Part shown: positions 1 to 7,932 of the stretch, piece after piece
How the letters are laid out: each line of letters starts with the position of its first letter
Position numbering within the stretch: position 1 is the stretch's first letter
The notes under the pieces: generated by a model
What the model was told of the DNA's origin: nothing
Database searches by the model: none
Seen by the model: only the letters and a program-made list of their open reading frames with translations
NCBI RefSeq assembly: GCF_037200945.1
Contig: NZ_JBBCGP010000001.1
Coordinates: 1,982,501 to 2,046,500, forward strand
Direction: 5' to 3'
Length of the DNA stretch: 64,000 nucleotides
Origin: Methylovirgula sp.
GTDB taxonomy: Bacteria > Pseudomonadota > Alphaproteobacteria > Rhizobiales > Beijerinckiaceae
Made by a program: the position numbers and the translations under genes

Positions 1-30
1 GGCACGGGCTCTCCGTGGCATTCGAATAAA

Positions 31-75
31 GCGTGTTCCCGAAAAGGCTGCGCGACTTTTTCGATGAGAACACGC
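31..75. repeat. REP-like imperfect palindrome, copy 1
   Basis: Arms GCGTGTTC (31-38) and GAACACGC (68-75) are exact reverse complements. Between them lies a core reading CCCGAAAA, then GGCTGCGCGAC, then TTTTTCG, in which CGAAAA and TTTTTCG can pair. The element at 7253-7298 has different arms but nearly the same core, so the two look like members of one small palindromic repeat family. It sits just downstream of the outer-membrane-factor gene that ends at 91 on the minus strand. Confidence 0.55.
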
Positions 76-90
76 TCTCATTAAATCAGA

Positions 91-1587
91 TCAAAGCCCC
101 GGCAACGCGGCGGTGAGCGGCAGGTGCCGCTGCGGCGGAAAATCATATTCCCAACCGCCGCCCAGCGCCTTGTAGAGCGCCACGATATCGACGGCGATAT
201 TGGTCGCGCTTTGCGCCGATTGTCGTTGCGCGTCCAGCAACGTGCGTTCCGCGTCAAGGACAGTGACGAATTGCTCGACGCCGTCGCGATAACGGCTGCG
301 GGCGAGATCGAGCGCTTTCCCGGCGTGATCGACCTGTTCAAGCAGATCGCGATGGCGCGCTGCCTCGGTGCGATAGGCGACGAGTGCATTGACGACGTCG
401 TGCCAGGCTTTCAGCACCGTCTCGTGATAATTGATCCAGGCTTCCTGCTGTTGCGTATTGCGCAGGTTGACGGTCGAGGTGAGCTTTCCGCCTTCAAACA
501 GCGGCATGGTCACACTCGGCCCGAGGTTATATTCCAGCGACGCGCCTTTCCAGAGTTGCTTCAGATCGAGCGCCTGGAATCCGACGGTGCCGTTGAGCGT
601 GACGGTCGGATAAAATTCGGCAACCGCGACGCCGATGTCCGCGGTCGCTTCGTGCAATTGCGCTTCCGCGGCGCGAATGTCGGGGCGCCGGCGCGCGAGA
701 TCAGACGGAATGCCAACCGGCATGCGCGGCGGTGGCGGTGGAATCGCGCCGGGCGCCGTAAGCTCCGCCGCGAGGCCACCGGGCGGCGCGTCGAGCAACA
801 GGCTCAGAGCATTGATCGCTTCGGATTGCTGGCGTTCAAGATCTGGGATCGTCGCGCGCACCGAATCGACCTGCGCCGCAGCATTCTCGACATCGAGACC
901 GGTGACGACGCCGGTCTTCTGCCTATCCTTGGTGATGTTGAGAATATCGGTCTCGGTTTTCACATTGTCGCGGGCGATCTGAATCTGCCGCTGGATGCCG
1001 CGCAATTGCATATAGTCGCGCGCCACTTCGGCGAGCGCCGAGACGAGCGTGCCACGCCGTTGGTCCGCCGCGGCATCGATGTCGGCATCGGCGGCTTCGA
1101 CCTGACGCCGCACATGCCCCCAAATATCGAGTTCCCACGAGGCGTCGAAGCCCTGTTGCCATAGATCGAAGGGCTGGAGGGCACTGGGGGGCAGCGTGTT
1201 GCCGGCGACGCCTTCAAGGACGCTGTTACTGATCTGATAGCGCTTGTAAGAGCCATTATCGTCGAGCGTGGGAAACAGGCTGGAAGCCGTGACACCGCGC
1301 TGATAGCGGCTTTCGACGAGCCGCAGCGTTGCCGTCCGCACATCTAGGTTGGTGGCGGCGACACGGGTCTCGATCGCGGTCAATTCGCGATCGTGGAAGA
1401 GCGCCCACCAATTCGGATCAACAGGCTGAAGCGCGACGCGCGTGGAGACAACCGGCTTGTGCGTCGCACCCGCAAAAAACGAGGTCGCCGGAAGGCCGGG
1501 ATTTGGCGGGACGAAATTCGGTCCCACGGCACAGCCAGCGAGCAAAAATGCCAGCGACGTGCCGGTGATCAACCGCAAATTATTCAC
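91..1587 (-). CDS. outer-membrane efflux lipoprotein, NodT/OprM type
   Basis: This gene encodes 498 residues, the usual size for a TolC-like outer-membrane factor that gives a pump an exit duct. The N-terminus is a lipoprotein signal ending in the lipobox LLAGC, so the mature protein should be lipid-anchored. The body shows the two repeated outer-membrane-efflux halves with long alpha-helical stretches, and an RRPDIRAAE motif near the middle typical of the NodT family. Translation starts at a GTG (1585-1587). It is the last gene of a minus-strand operon with an HlyD adaptor and a DHA2 pump, so it most likely completes that tripartite exporter. The substrate cannot be read from sequence. Confidence 0.92.
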   Translation of the reverse strand: MNNLRLITGTSLAFLLAGCAVGPNFVPPNPGLPATSFFAGATHKPVVSTRVALQPVDPNWWALFHDRELTAIETRVAATNLDVRTATLRLVESRYQRGVTASSLFPTLDDNGSYKRYQISNSVLEGVAGNTLPPSALQPFDLWQQGFDASWELDIWGHVRRQVEAADADIDAAADQRRGTLVSALAEVARDYMQLRGIQRQIQIARDNVKTETDILNITKDRQKTGVVTGLDVENAAAQVDSVRATIPDLERQQSEAINALSLLLDAPPGGLAAELTAPGAIPPPPPRMPVGIPSDLARRRPDIRAAEAQLHEATADIGVAVAEFYPTVTLNGTVGFQALDLKQLWKGASLEYNLGPSVTMPLFEGGKLTSTVNLRNTQQQEAWINYHETVLKAWHDVVNALVAYRTEAARHRDLLEQVDHAGKALDLARSRYRDGVEQFVTVLDAERTLLDAQRQSAQSATNIAVDIVALYKALGGGWEYDFPPQRHLPLTAALPGL

Positions 1588-1699
1588 GCTAAGCCACCCC
1601 CGCGTAATCCTAATTTAAACGAATCGCCTCAGCGCCAAATGGCGTTTCGCGGCGTTTCGCCGACTTTATTGGTCTGTGTGTCTCTGCCGCCTCAGCGTG
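1588..1699. other. intercistronic gap with small hairpins
   Basis: This 112-base gap separates the MFS pump gene from the outer-membrane-factor gene. It holds a hairpin CGGCG-TTT-CGCCG (1650-1662) and a weaker CGCC/GGCG stem just beside it. Neither is followed by a T-run on the minus strand, so termination is doubtful. An effect on message stability or on relative expression of the last gene is possible. Confidence 0.35.
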
Positions 1700-3358
1700 C
1701 TAATGGCCACCTCCGCCGCCGCGGCCGCCTTTGATTGGCGACAGTGTGAAGCAGAGCGGCACCAGCGCGAAGGCGACGATGGAGCAGAGCTTGAACACGT
1801 CCGAATAGGCCATCACCGAAACCTGCTTGAGAAAATCCTGGTAGACGTGGCCGAGCGCCATCTGATGCGCCGCCGATGCGGAATTTCCGAGCGCCTGGAG
1901 CGCGGCCTGATAGCTGGCGACGAGATTGTTGAACGGTTGCCAGAACGGATTCGTCCATTGCGATAGGTAGGTCTGATGTACCTGCGACCGTTGTTGGATC
2001 AGCGCCGTCGAACTCGCGATGCCGATTGAGCCGGCAACATTACGGAACATCGAAAACAATGCCGTCGCATCGCCGTTCAGTTCGCGGGGCAGCGTCGAAT
2101 AGGTGATGGTGCTGATCGGCACGAAGAGAAATGCCAGCCCGACCGTCTGCGAACTGCGGATCATGACGAGCCGCAGATAGGTGATGTCGAGAACCAGTTT
2201 CGACGAGTAAATGAAGGAAAGGCCGAGCAGGAAAAAGCCGATGGCAATGATGTAACGCGTTTGCATCACATTCATCAGCCGGCCGACAAACGGGATGAGG
2301 ACGATGATGATCAAGCCGCCGGGCGAAAGGATCATGCCCGCCCAAGTCGCCGTGTAGCCCAGAACCTGTTGCGCATATTGCGGAATGATGACGGACGAGG
2401 CGTAGAGAATGGCGCCGACGCAGCCGATCATCACGCAGCCGCCGGTGAAGTTCTTGTCCTTGAAGATGGCAAGACTGATGATCGGCTTCTTCGCGACCGA
2501 CAGCCACACCGCCGCACCGACGAGACCGGTGACGGAGAGCATCGCCATGATCACAATGAAGCTCGAACCGAACCAGTCGGCGTCCTCGCCGCGATCCATC
2601 ATCACTTCGAGGCAGCCGAGTCCGAGCGCGATGAGACCGAGCCCGATCCCGTCGATCGGTCGCGGCTGGCGCTTCACCCACGGCGGATCTTCGACAAGGA
2701 TATAAACGAGGATGACGGCGGCGATACCGACCGGCACGTTGACGAAGAAAATCCAGCGCCAGGACGCGGAATCGGTGATGATGCCGCCAAGCGTCGGGCC
2801 GATGACCGGGCCGACGATGGTCGCAATCGCTGTGAGGCCGAAGGCGGCGCCGCGTTTGGCGGGTGGGAAATAATCGAGAATGATCGATTGCTGGTTCGGC
2901 TGCAGACCGCCGCCGAAGAAACCTTGCAATAGCCGGAACAGGATCAGTTGCGGCAGGCTCGTGGCGATGCCGCACAGAAATGAGCAGACGGTAAACATCG
3001 CCAGGCAGATGAGAAAGTAGCGCTTGCGGCCGAGGAGGGAGCCGAGCCAGCCGGAAATCGTCAACACGATCCCGTTGGCAACGAGATACGAGGTCAACGC
3101 CCATGTCGCTTCGTCATTGCTCGACGAGAGGCTGCCGGCGATGTGCGGCAGCGCGACGTTGACGATGGTCGTGTCGAGAATTTCCATGAAGGCTGCAAGC
3201 GTCACGACGACGGCAACAGCCCAAGGATTATGTTTCGGTGCCCAGCCGAGATCGAACGGGTCTCGCGCACCGGCGCCGACTGGTTTCGGCGGCGCGGCCG
3301 GCGTCGGAGGTGCGGCGTCTCCCGCCCCCTGAAACGGGAGCGTCTGCTCCGCGCTCAT
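1700..3358 (-). CDS. DHA2-family MFS drug efflux pump (EmrB/QacA-like)
   Basis: The 552-residue protein is an inner-membrane proton-coupled exporter with about 14 predicted membrane segments. After a short Pro-rich cytoplasmic N-terminus the first helix carries LDTTIVNVALPHIAG, the DHA2 motif D1. A later segment contains GPVIGPTLGG, the antiporter motif C. I chose the ATG at 3356-3358 because it overlaps the stop of the upstream HlyD gene as ATGA, implying translational coupling; the frame stays open further upstream but that part is antisense-like sequence inside the adaptor gene. The C-terminus is Gly/His rich. With the adaptor and outer-membrane factor it should form an EmrAB-TolC-like machine. 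Confidence 0.93.
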   Translation of the reverse strand: MSAEQTLPFQGAGDAAPPTPAAPPKPVGAGARDPFDLGWAPKHNPWAVAVVVTLAAFMEILDTTIVNVALPHIAGSLSSSNDEATWALTSYLVANGIVLTISGWLGSLLGRKRYFLICLAMFTVCSFLCGIATSLPQLILFRLLQGFFGGGLQPNQQSIILDYFPPAKRGAAFGLTAIATIVGPVIGPTLGGIITDSASWRWIFFVNVPVGIAAVILVYILVEDPPWVKRQPRPIDGIGLGLIALGLGCLEVMMDRGEDADWFGSSFIVIMAMLSVTGLVGAAVWLSVAKKPIISLAIFKDKNFTGGCVMIGCVGAILYASSVIIPQYAQQVLGYTATWAGMILSPGGLIIIVLIPFVGRLMNVMQTRYIIAIGFFLLGLSFIYSSKLVLDITYLRLVMIRSSQTVGLAFLFVPISTITYSTLPRELNGDATALFSMFRNVAGSIGIASSTALIQQRSQVHQTYLSQWTNPFWQPFNNLVASYQAALQALGNSASAAHQMALGHVYQDFLKQVSVMAYSDVFKLCSIVAFALVPLCFTLSPIKGGRGGGGGH

Positions 3359-4509
3359 TGCACTTTTACGCGCGGCTCGACAGAGAGGCCGAGCGAAAGC
3401 GGCAGCTTTGGATCGAGGCCGGAGTCGATGACAATCTTCACTGGCACGCGCTGGACGATCTTGACGAAATTGCCCGTCGCATTTTCCGGCGGAAAGGCGG
3501 TGAAGCGCGATCCCGTCCCGAGTTGGAGCGAATCGACATGGCCTTTGAGCTTCAGATCGGGATAGGCATCGACTGTGATGTCCACAGGTTGACCGGCGCG
3601 CATATGAGCGAGCTGGCTTTCCTTGAAGTTTGCCGTGATCCAGACCTGCGGCGAGACCAAAGAGAAAATCTGCTGGCCGGGCGTGACATAGGTGCCGACA
3701 TTGACGTTGCGCTTGGTAATCCAACCATCCTGCGGCGCCTGCACGATGGTCCATGAGAGATTGAGCAGCGCCTGATCGAGTCTGGCTTTCGCCTGCTCGA
3801 TTTGACCGTGGAATTGCGAGACGCTTGCTTCCGCCTGACCGATGCGTTGATGTACCGGCGAATCCTGTTCGACCTGCGCTTGCGCTTGCGCGACCTGGGC
3901 CTCAGCCTGCCTCAAGGCCGCCGTCGCTGCGTCAACTTCTTGCTGCGTCGTGGCGCGGGTGGGCAACGATTTCTGACGGTCATAATCCGCCTGTGCCCGG
4001 ATGACTTGCGCCTGCGCAGACTGCAATTGCGCTTTGGCGGCATCAAGCTGCGCCGGGAAGTTCTTCTTTGCGACCTCGGCAGCATATTGGAAGCCAGCAT
4101 ATTGCCCTTCCGCCGTGGCGAGATTCGCTTTCGCGTTTTCGACGTCGATCACATATTGCCGGTTGTCGATATGGATCAGCGGCTGATCTTTTTTGACGAA
4201 TTGATTGTCGGTGATGTCGAGCGAGACGACATTGCCCGAAACCTGCGGCGAAATGGTCACCGCGTTTCCGTCAACGAAAGCGTCGTCCGTATCTTCGATA
4301 TCGCGATTGGCGAGCCAATATTCGTAACCGGTAAAAGTGAGACCGCCGACGAGCGCCAGCAGCACGATCCAGACAATCGGCCGGCGCTTCTTTTTCGCTG
4401 CCGGCGGCGGAGCACTCGGTTCGGGTGCAGGCGCTGCTTTCGCCGGCGCGCCTTGCGTCGAGCCATCTTCAGCGACGGGGAGATCGGTGTCGGAACGCGA
4501 TTTAGCCAT
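3355..4509 (-). CDS. HlyD/EmrA-type periplasmic adaptor of an efflux pump
   Basis: This 384-residue membrane-fusion protein links the MFS pump to the outer-membrane factor. A Pro/Ala-rich cytoplasmic stretch is followed by a basic KKKRRP and one membrane helix around residues 37-55. Then come a barrel-sandwich lipoyl half containing AVTISPQVSGNV, a long Gln/Ala-rich coiled coil, and the second lipoyl half. I start it at the ATG at 4507-4509 (MAKSRSD); an in-frame ATG at 4546-4548 would add 13 residues, and neither has a strong ribosome site. It is the first gene of the minus-strand operon and faces the TetR gene across a region with two palindromes. Confidence 0.92.
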   Translation of the reverse strand: MAKSRSDTDLPVAEDGSTQGAPAKAAPAPEPSAPPPAAKKKRRPIVWIVLLALVGGLTFTGYEYWLANRDIEDTDDAFVDGNAVTISPQVSGNVVSLDITDNQFVKKDQPLIHIDNRQYVIDVENAKANLATAEGQYAGFQYAAEVAKKNFPAQLDAAKAQLQSAQAQVIRAQADYDRQKSLPTRATTQQEVDAATAALRQAEAQVAQAQAQVEQDSPVHQRIGQAEASVSQFHGQIEQAKARLDQALLNLSWTIVQAPQDGWITKRNVNVGTYVTPGQQIFSLVSPQVWITANFKESQLAHMRAGQPVDITVDAYPDLKLKGHVDSLQLGTGSRFTAFPPENATGNFVKIVQRVPVKIVIDSGLDPKLPLSLGLSVEPRVKVQ

Positions 4510-4604
4510 GAGTGTGCATCGCAGCAGTTTGCGGCCGAGGCAAACCATCCCATTTGGGTTTGCCGCCGGCGCATCCGGTGAAATTTGTCAAAATCGGACT
4601 TAAC

Positions 4605-4620
4605 CGAACTGACGAGTTCG
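4605..4620. promoter_or_regulatory. perfect inverted repeat, candidate TetR operator 1
   Basis: CGAACT-GACG-AGTTCG is a perfect 6+4+6 palindrome in the gap between the divergent adaptor gene and tetR-type gene. The position and size suit binding of a TetR-family dimer. Which promoter it blocks cannot be told. Confidence 0.5.
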
Positions 4621-4630
4621 TATATGGTGA

Positions 4631-4650
4631 CGGTTGATTGATGTCAACCG
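4631..4650. promoter_or_regulatory. perfect inverted repeat, candidate TetR operator 2
   Basis: CGGTTGA-TTGATG-TCAACCG is a perfect 7+6+7 palindrome ending 15 bases before the ATG of the TetR gene. Its sequence differs from the palindrome at 4605-4620, so only one of the two may be the true operator. Its position is ideal for autorepression. Confidence 0.5.
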
Positions 4651-4665
4651 AAGGACCCCAGAGAA

Positions 4666-5337
4666 ATGTTGAGGACGAGGCGAATCCCTCGCGGCGAGAA
4701 GCGGCGTGACGAAATTGCAGCAGTGGCCGAGCGTGTTTTTCTGGAGCTCGGCTTTAACGACACCACGATGCAGATCGTCGCCTCGCGGGCCGGCGCCTCG
4801 AAGGAGACGCTTTATCGGCATTTCGGCAGCAAGGAGGGTCTCTTCTCGGAGGTTGTACGCGCCCGCGCGGAACGCGTCTATGGCCAGGTCGAAAGCGAGA
4901 TCGGTCAGCGCAACGATCCACGGGTTGTTTTGAAGAAGCTCGGCTATAATCTTCTCGGCAAGCTCCTGAGCGAGGACCCGTTGTGCCTCTTCAGGATCGT
5001 CATTTCGGAAGTGCAGCGCACGCCGGAGCTTGGCCGCATCTTCTTTGAGCAGGGCCCCAATCAATTGCTGAAGGACCTCGCGAGCTATCTCGAATATGCG
5101 ACGAAACAAGGCATGCTGAAGTGCCAGGAGCCGGCCCTCGCCGCCAAGCTGTTTCTCGGCTCGGTTGTCGCCAACCGGCATATCATCAGGCTTGTCGTCC
5201 CCGATTACGAGGACCTGACGGATGAGATCATCCATCATCACGTCGAGGCGGCAGTCGATATGTTCCTCGCGGCCTACGGCCCGCGTCCTGATATGCGCGC
5301 ACCACCGACAGCGGCTCTGGAAACCGGCCATGTCTGA
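4666..5337 (+). CDS. TetR/AcrR-family transcriptional repressor
   Basis: The protein has 223 residues. Residues about 10-60 form the TetR_N helix-turn-helix, with the conserved TMQIVASRAGASKETLYRHF stretch and the following GSKEGLF. The helical C-terminal half resembles the AcrR/TetR_C ligand-binding dimer domain. It is divergent from the HlyD-MFS-OMF operon, with two perfect palindromes in between, so it most likely represses that pump and itself and is released by the exported compound. The next gene, a uracil-DNA glycosylase, starts 8 bases before this stop codon and is probably co-transcribed although functionally unrelated. Confidence 0.92.
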   Translation: MLRTRRIPRGEKRRDEIAAVAERVFLELGFNDTTMQIVASRAGASKETLYRHFGSKEGLFSEVVRARAERVYGQVESEIGQRNDPRVVLKKLGYNLLGKLLSEDPLCLFRIVISEVQRTPELGRIFFEQGPNQLLKDLASYLEYATKQGMLKCQEPALAAKLFLGSVVANRHIIRLVVPDYEDLTDEIIHHHVEAAVDMFLAAYGPRPDMRAPPTAALETGHV

Positions 5338-6157
5338 GGAGATGCCGCGCGAGGCGTTGACGCAACTCCTGCGCTGGTATGCCGACATGGGCGTCGACCT
5401 CGCGGTCGACGACATCCCGCATGATCGTTTCGCGGAATCGCAAAGCCCTGAGAAGGCCGTGCCGCCGGCCCTAAATCCGCCGAGGGCCGTCGCTCCGCCC
5501 GCGCGCGTCGCCGCGCCTGCGCCCGTGCGTATCACGGCACCGCCGCCGCGCGCCGAAGATCTGGTGCTGGAGGCCGCGAGAGCCGAGACGCTGGAGGACC
5601 TTCGTGCGCAGCTCCTCGTTTTCGAAGGTTGCGGCCTGAAAGGGACTGCCACGCAGCTTGTTTTCTCCGACGGCAATCCCGAAGCCGACGTGATGCTGGT
5701 CGGCGAGGCGCCGGGCGCTGATGAAGATCGCATCGGCCGGCCATTTGTCGGCCGCGCCGGGCAATTGCTCGACAAGATGCTGGCGACGATCGGGCTCGAC
5801 CGGACGAAAGTCTATATCGCCAACGTCGTGCCCTGGCGGCCGCCTGGCAATCGCACGCCGACGCCGATTGAGACCGGCGCCTGTCTGCCGTTCACGCGCC
5901 GGCAGATCGAAATTGTCGCACCGAAAATCCTGATTTGCCTTGGCGCACCCTCGATGCAGACGCTGCTCGGCATCAAGGAAGGTATCATGCGTAGCCGTGG
6001 CCGCTGGGTGGATTACAATTGCGGTGGCACAATCATCCCGGCAATGGCGATGCTGCATCCCGCCTATTTGCTGCGCCAGCCGTCGCACAAGAAATTCGCA
6101 TGGCAGGATCTGCGCGAACTCGCCAAGAAATTGCGCGACGCCTCAGCGACTTCGTGA
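5330..6157 (+). CDS. family-4-type uracil-DNA glycosylase
   Basis: This 275-residue enzyme should remove uracil from DNA at the start of base-excision repair. A Pro/Ala-rich N-terminal arm of about 85 residues precedes the catalytic domain. Motif 1 is GEAPG (125-129) followed by EDRIGRPFVGRAG, and motif 3 is HPAYLLR at H243. Of the four cysteines that hold the 4Fe-4S cluster in canonical family-4 enzymes, only equivalents of one N-terminal Cys (C101) and the later Cys (C185) are apparent; the usual KCR position is PWR (W169). The start at 5330 overlaps the TetR gene by 8 bases. A second, UdgX-type glycosylase lies at 40919-41527. Confidence 0.88.
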   Translation: MSEEMPREALTQLLRWYADMGVDLAVDDIPHDRFAESQSPEKAVPPALNPPRAVAPPARVAAPAPVRITAPPPRAEDLVLEAARAETLEDLRAQLLVFEGCGLKGTATQLVFSDGNPEADVMLVGEAPGADEDRIGRPFVGRAGQLLDKMLATIGLDRTKVYIANVVPWRPPGNRTPTPIETGACLPFTRRQIEIVAPKILICLGAPSMQTLLGIKEGIMRSRGRWVDYNCGGTIIPAMAMLHPAYLLRQPSHKKFAWQDLRELAKKLRDASATS

Positions 6158-6229
6158 CCCCGCGCACAGCCAAGGTTTGCCCGCTTCTAGAACGTGCTAG
6201 ACTGGTACGGAAGCGAGGGAGCGCGCGCG

Positions 6230-7162
6230 ATGGAATGGCAGAATTTTCGCCGGTCGGACAATGTTGAGGACCGGCGCGGCGATAGTGATTCTGGCGATCC
6301 TGCGGGCAGTGGCGGCGGTTTGTCTCTGCCGGGTGGACTTGGCGCGGGGCACCTGAGCCTCGGGGTGATTATCATTATCGGATTGATCGGGTGGGCGCTC
6401 GGGATCGATCCGCGCGTTCTCATCGGCGGCGCCGAAATGCTGAACGGCGGGCAGAGTACGCAGCAAGCCCCCGCATCCCCGGCGCCGGCGCAACAGGCTT
6501 CGACTGAGACTGGAGTGCCGAAGGATCAGATTGGCCAATTCGTTGCCGCCATTCTGGCGGAGACGGAGGACGTCTGGTCGCAGGTTCTGCCGGCGCAGAA
6601 GGGCATTCAATACGTTCCGCCCAAGCTTGTTCTCTACAATGGCTTCACACGCTCAGGCTGCGGCGGCGCTTCGGCCTCGATGGGACCGTTCTATTGTCCC
6701 GAGGATAAGAAGGTCTATCTCGACACGTCCTTCTTCCGCGACATGCAAACTAAGTACGGCGGCGGCGGCGACTTCGCTTATGCTTACGTGATCGCGCATG
6801 AGATCGGCCACCATGTTCAGGATCAGCTCGGCATTCTCTCGAAGGTCAACGCGGCTGAGCAGAACGCCGATAGCCAGGAACAAGCCAACGCACTCTCCGT
6901 GCGGATCGAATTGATGGCCGATTGCCTTGCTGGCGTCTGGGCGAACAATGCGCAGGCGAAATATCACGTTATCGATCAGGGCGACGTCGAGAAGGCGGTG
7001 GCGACGGCTCAGGCCATCGGCGATGACCGGCTGCAGAAGGCGACGCGGGGCTATGCTGTGCCGGATTCCTTCACGCACGGGACCGCGGCGCAGCGCGTGC
7101 AATGGTTGGAGACAGGGCTGAAATCGGGCCAGATCGACGCCTGCAACACGTTTGCCCAATAG
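6230..7162 (+). CDS. neutral zinc metallopeptidase, YpfJ family
   Basis: The protein has 310 residues. It begins with the family hallmark W(Q)xxRxSDNVEDRRG, then has a Gly-rich linker and one membrane helix (LSLGVIIIIGLIGWALGI), leaving the catalytic part probably outside the cytoplasm. The zinc site HEIGHH falls at residues 190-195. Conserved AxCxxxFY-like and SVRIELMADCLAGVW blocks of the putative-neutral-zinc-metallopeptidase family are present. I chose the ATG at 6230 because it matches the family N-terminus and has GAGGGA upstream; an upstream in-frame start at 6194 lacks this. Its substrate is unknown. Confidence 0.9.
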   Translation: MEWQNFRRSDNVEDRRGDSDSGDPAGSGGGLSLPGGLGAGHLSLGVIIIIGLIGWALGIDPRVLIGGAEMLNGGQSTQQAPASPAPAQQASTETGVPKDQIGQFVAAILAETEDVWSQVLPAQKGIQYVPPKLVLYNGFTRSGCGGASASMGPFYCPEDKKVYLDTSFFRDMQTKYGGGGDFAYAYVIAHEIGHHVQDQLGILSKVNAAEQNADSQEQANALSVRIELMADCLAGVWANNAQAKYHVIDQGDVEKAVATAQAIGDDRLQKATRGYAVPDSFTHGTAAQRVQWLETGLKSGQIDACNTFAQ

Positions 7163-7174
7163 ACGCCATTCGTC

Positions 7175-7197
7175 ATGGCCGGGCTTGACCCGGCCAT
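7175..7197. repeat. short palindromic intergenic repeat (hairpin)
   Basis: ATGGCCGGG (7175-7183) and CCCGGCCAT (7189-7197) pair around a CTTGA loop, 13 bases past the metallopeptidase stop. Words of this type (CGTCATGGCCGGGCTTGACC) are widely dispersed in Hyphomicrobiales genomes, from general knowledge. There is no T-run, so it is more likely a REP-like repeat than a terminator. Confidence 0.55.
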
Positions 7198-7252
7198 CCG
7201 CCAAGGCACTCGTTCAAGTCGAGCTACTTCGCGTCTTGAATTTTTTTCAAAC

Positions 7253-7298
7253 GCATCGGATTTGCCCGAAAACCGCTGCGCACTTTTCGGTCCGATGC
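7253..7298. repeat. REP-like imperfect palindrome, copy 2
   Basis: GCATCGGA (7253-7260) and TCCGATGC (7291-7298) are exact reverse complements. Inside, CCGAAAA (7266-7272) pairs with TTTTCGG (7284-7290) around a CCGCTGCGCAC core. The core nearly matches that of the element at 31-75. It ends one base before the stop codon of the minus-strand gene 7300-7830. Confidence 0.6.
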
Positions 7299-7299
7299 T

Positions 7300-7830
7300 T
7301 CAAATCACCCGGCGCAGCCTGATATGACGCGCGAGTCTCGCCCGCGTCGCCTTGGCAAGTGCGGCGAGGCTCGGCGATTTTACGCCAAGGCAGAGCCGAC
7401 GCGGTGCGAGCAGTGCCGCCGGGCGGACGAGATGGGTCAGGATTTTCTCGATCGGCCGTTCGGCCTCACCGCGCAACAGCCAGCCCTGCGTCTCCGCCTT
7501 GCCGAAGCGTAAGAGGTCTTCGATCGCCTCGGCAAATCCGGTTTCTGGCACATAGCCGGCGCGAACGATGAGCAGATGCGCTGCGCGCGCGAGGGGCAAG
7601 GCATCGGCGATCCCCTCGGCTTCCGATTTCGATTCAATGAAAGCGCAACCGGCGTGGTCGGCGATATAGCCGAGTTTGATGTGCGGCGGCCCGACGAGAA
7701 CGGCCTCGCGCACAAGGCCACGCACGGCCGCGCCGACGAAGGCCGAAAGTGTGCGCACGATCGCTTCGGCGGCCGGAGAGTCCCCGCTGGCAACCGCAGG
7801 CGACGAACAGATAACGATCAGGGAAATCAT
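7300..7830 (-). CDS. glycosyltransferase-2-like protein, degenerate
   Basis: The 176-residue product resembles the N-terminal Rossmann part of family-2 glycosyltransferase-like proteins of alphaproteobacteria. A beta strand ISLIVICSS is followed by AIVRTLSAFVGAAVRGLVRE, then by a DHAGC segment. The expected nucleotide-binding Asp and the DXD motif are not visible (VGPPHIKLG stands where a D-x-GSxDGT-like motif is normal). It may therefore be a non-catalytic relative or a decaying gene. I use the ATG at 7828-7830, whose product starts with the core strand. It is divergent from the LexA-box promoter of the radical SAM gene. Confidence 0.55.
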   Translation of the reverse strand: MISLIVICSSPAVASGDSPAAEAIVRTLSAFVGAAVRGLVREAVLVGPPHIKLGYIADHAGCAFIESKSEAEGIADALPLARAAHLLIVRAGYVPETGFAEAIEDLLRFGKAETQGWLLRGEAERPIEKILTHLVRPAALLAPRRLCLGVKSPSLAALAKATRARLARHIRLRRVI

Positions 7831-7871
7831 CGCGAGCCCCCAAACCTGTTCCGGATTCCGCGCGTTGCCAA

Positions 7872-7914
7872 TTGACACGATGTGCTTTGTTCCATAAATG
7901 TTCTCATTATGTTC
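7872..7914 (+). promoter_or_regulatory. sigma-70-like promoter overlapped by two LexA (SOS) boxes
   Basis: A TTGACA -35 (7872-7877) and TAAATG -10 (7895-7900) lie 17 bases apart. Three GTTC words at 7889, 7900 and 7911 are spaced exactly 7 bases apart, giving two overlapping GTTC-N7-GTTC boxes (7889-7903 and 7900-7914). That is the known LexA operator of alphaproteobacteria. The first box covers the -10 element and the second the expected transcription start, so a bound repressor should block RNA polymerase. The predicted leader before the ATG at 7933 is about 25 bases. Confidence 0.75.
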
Positions 7915-7932
7915 TTACATAAGGCGTCGCAA

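Noticed and set aside
4600..5775. Open frame of 391 codons on the minus strand
   Set aside because: It is antisense to the TetR and glycosylase genes and shows no domain.
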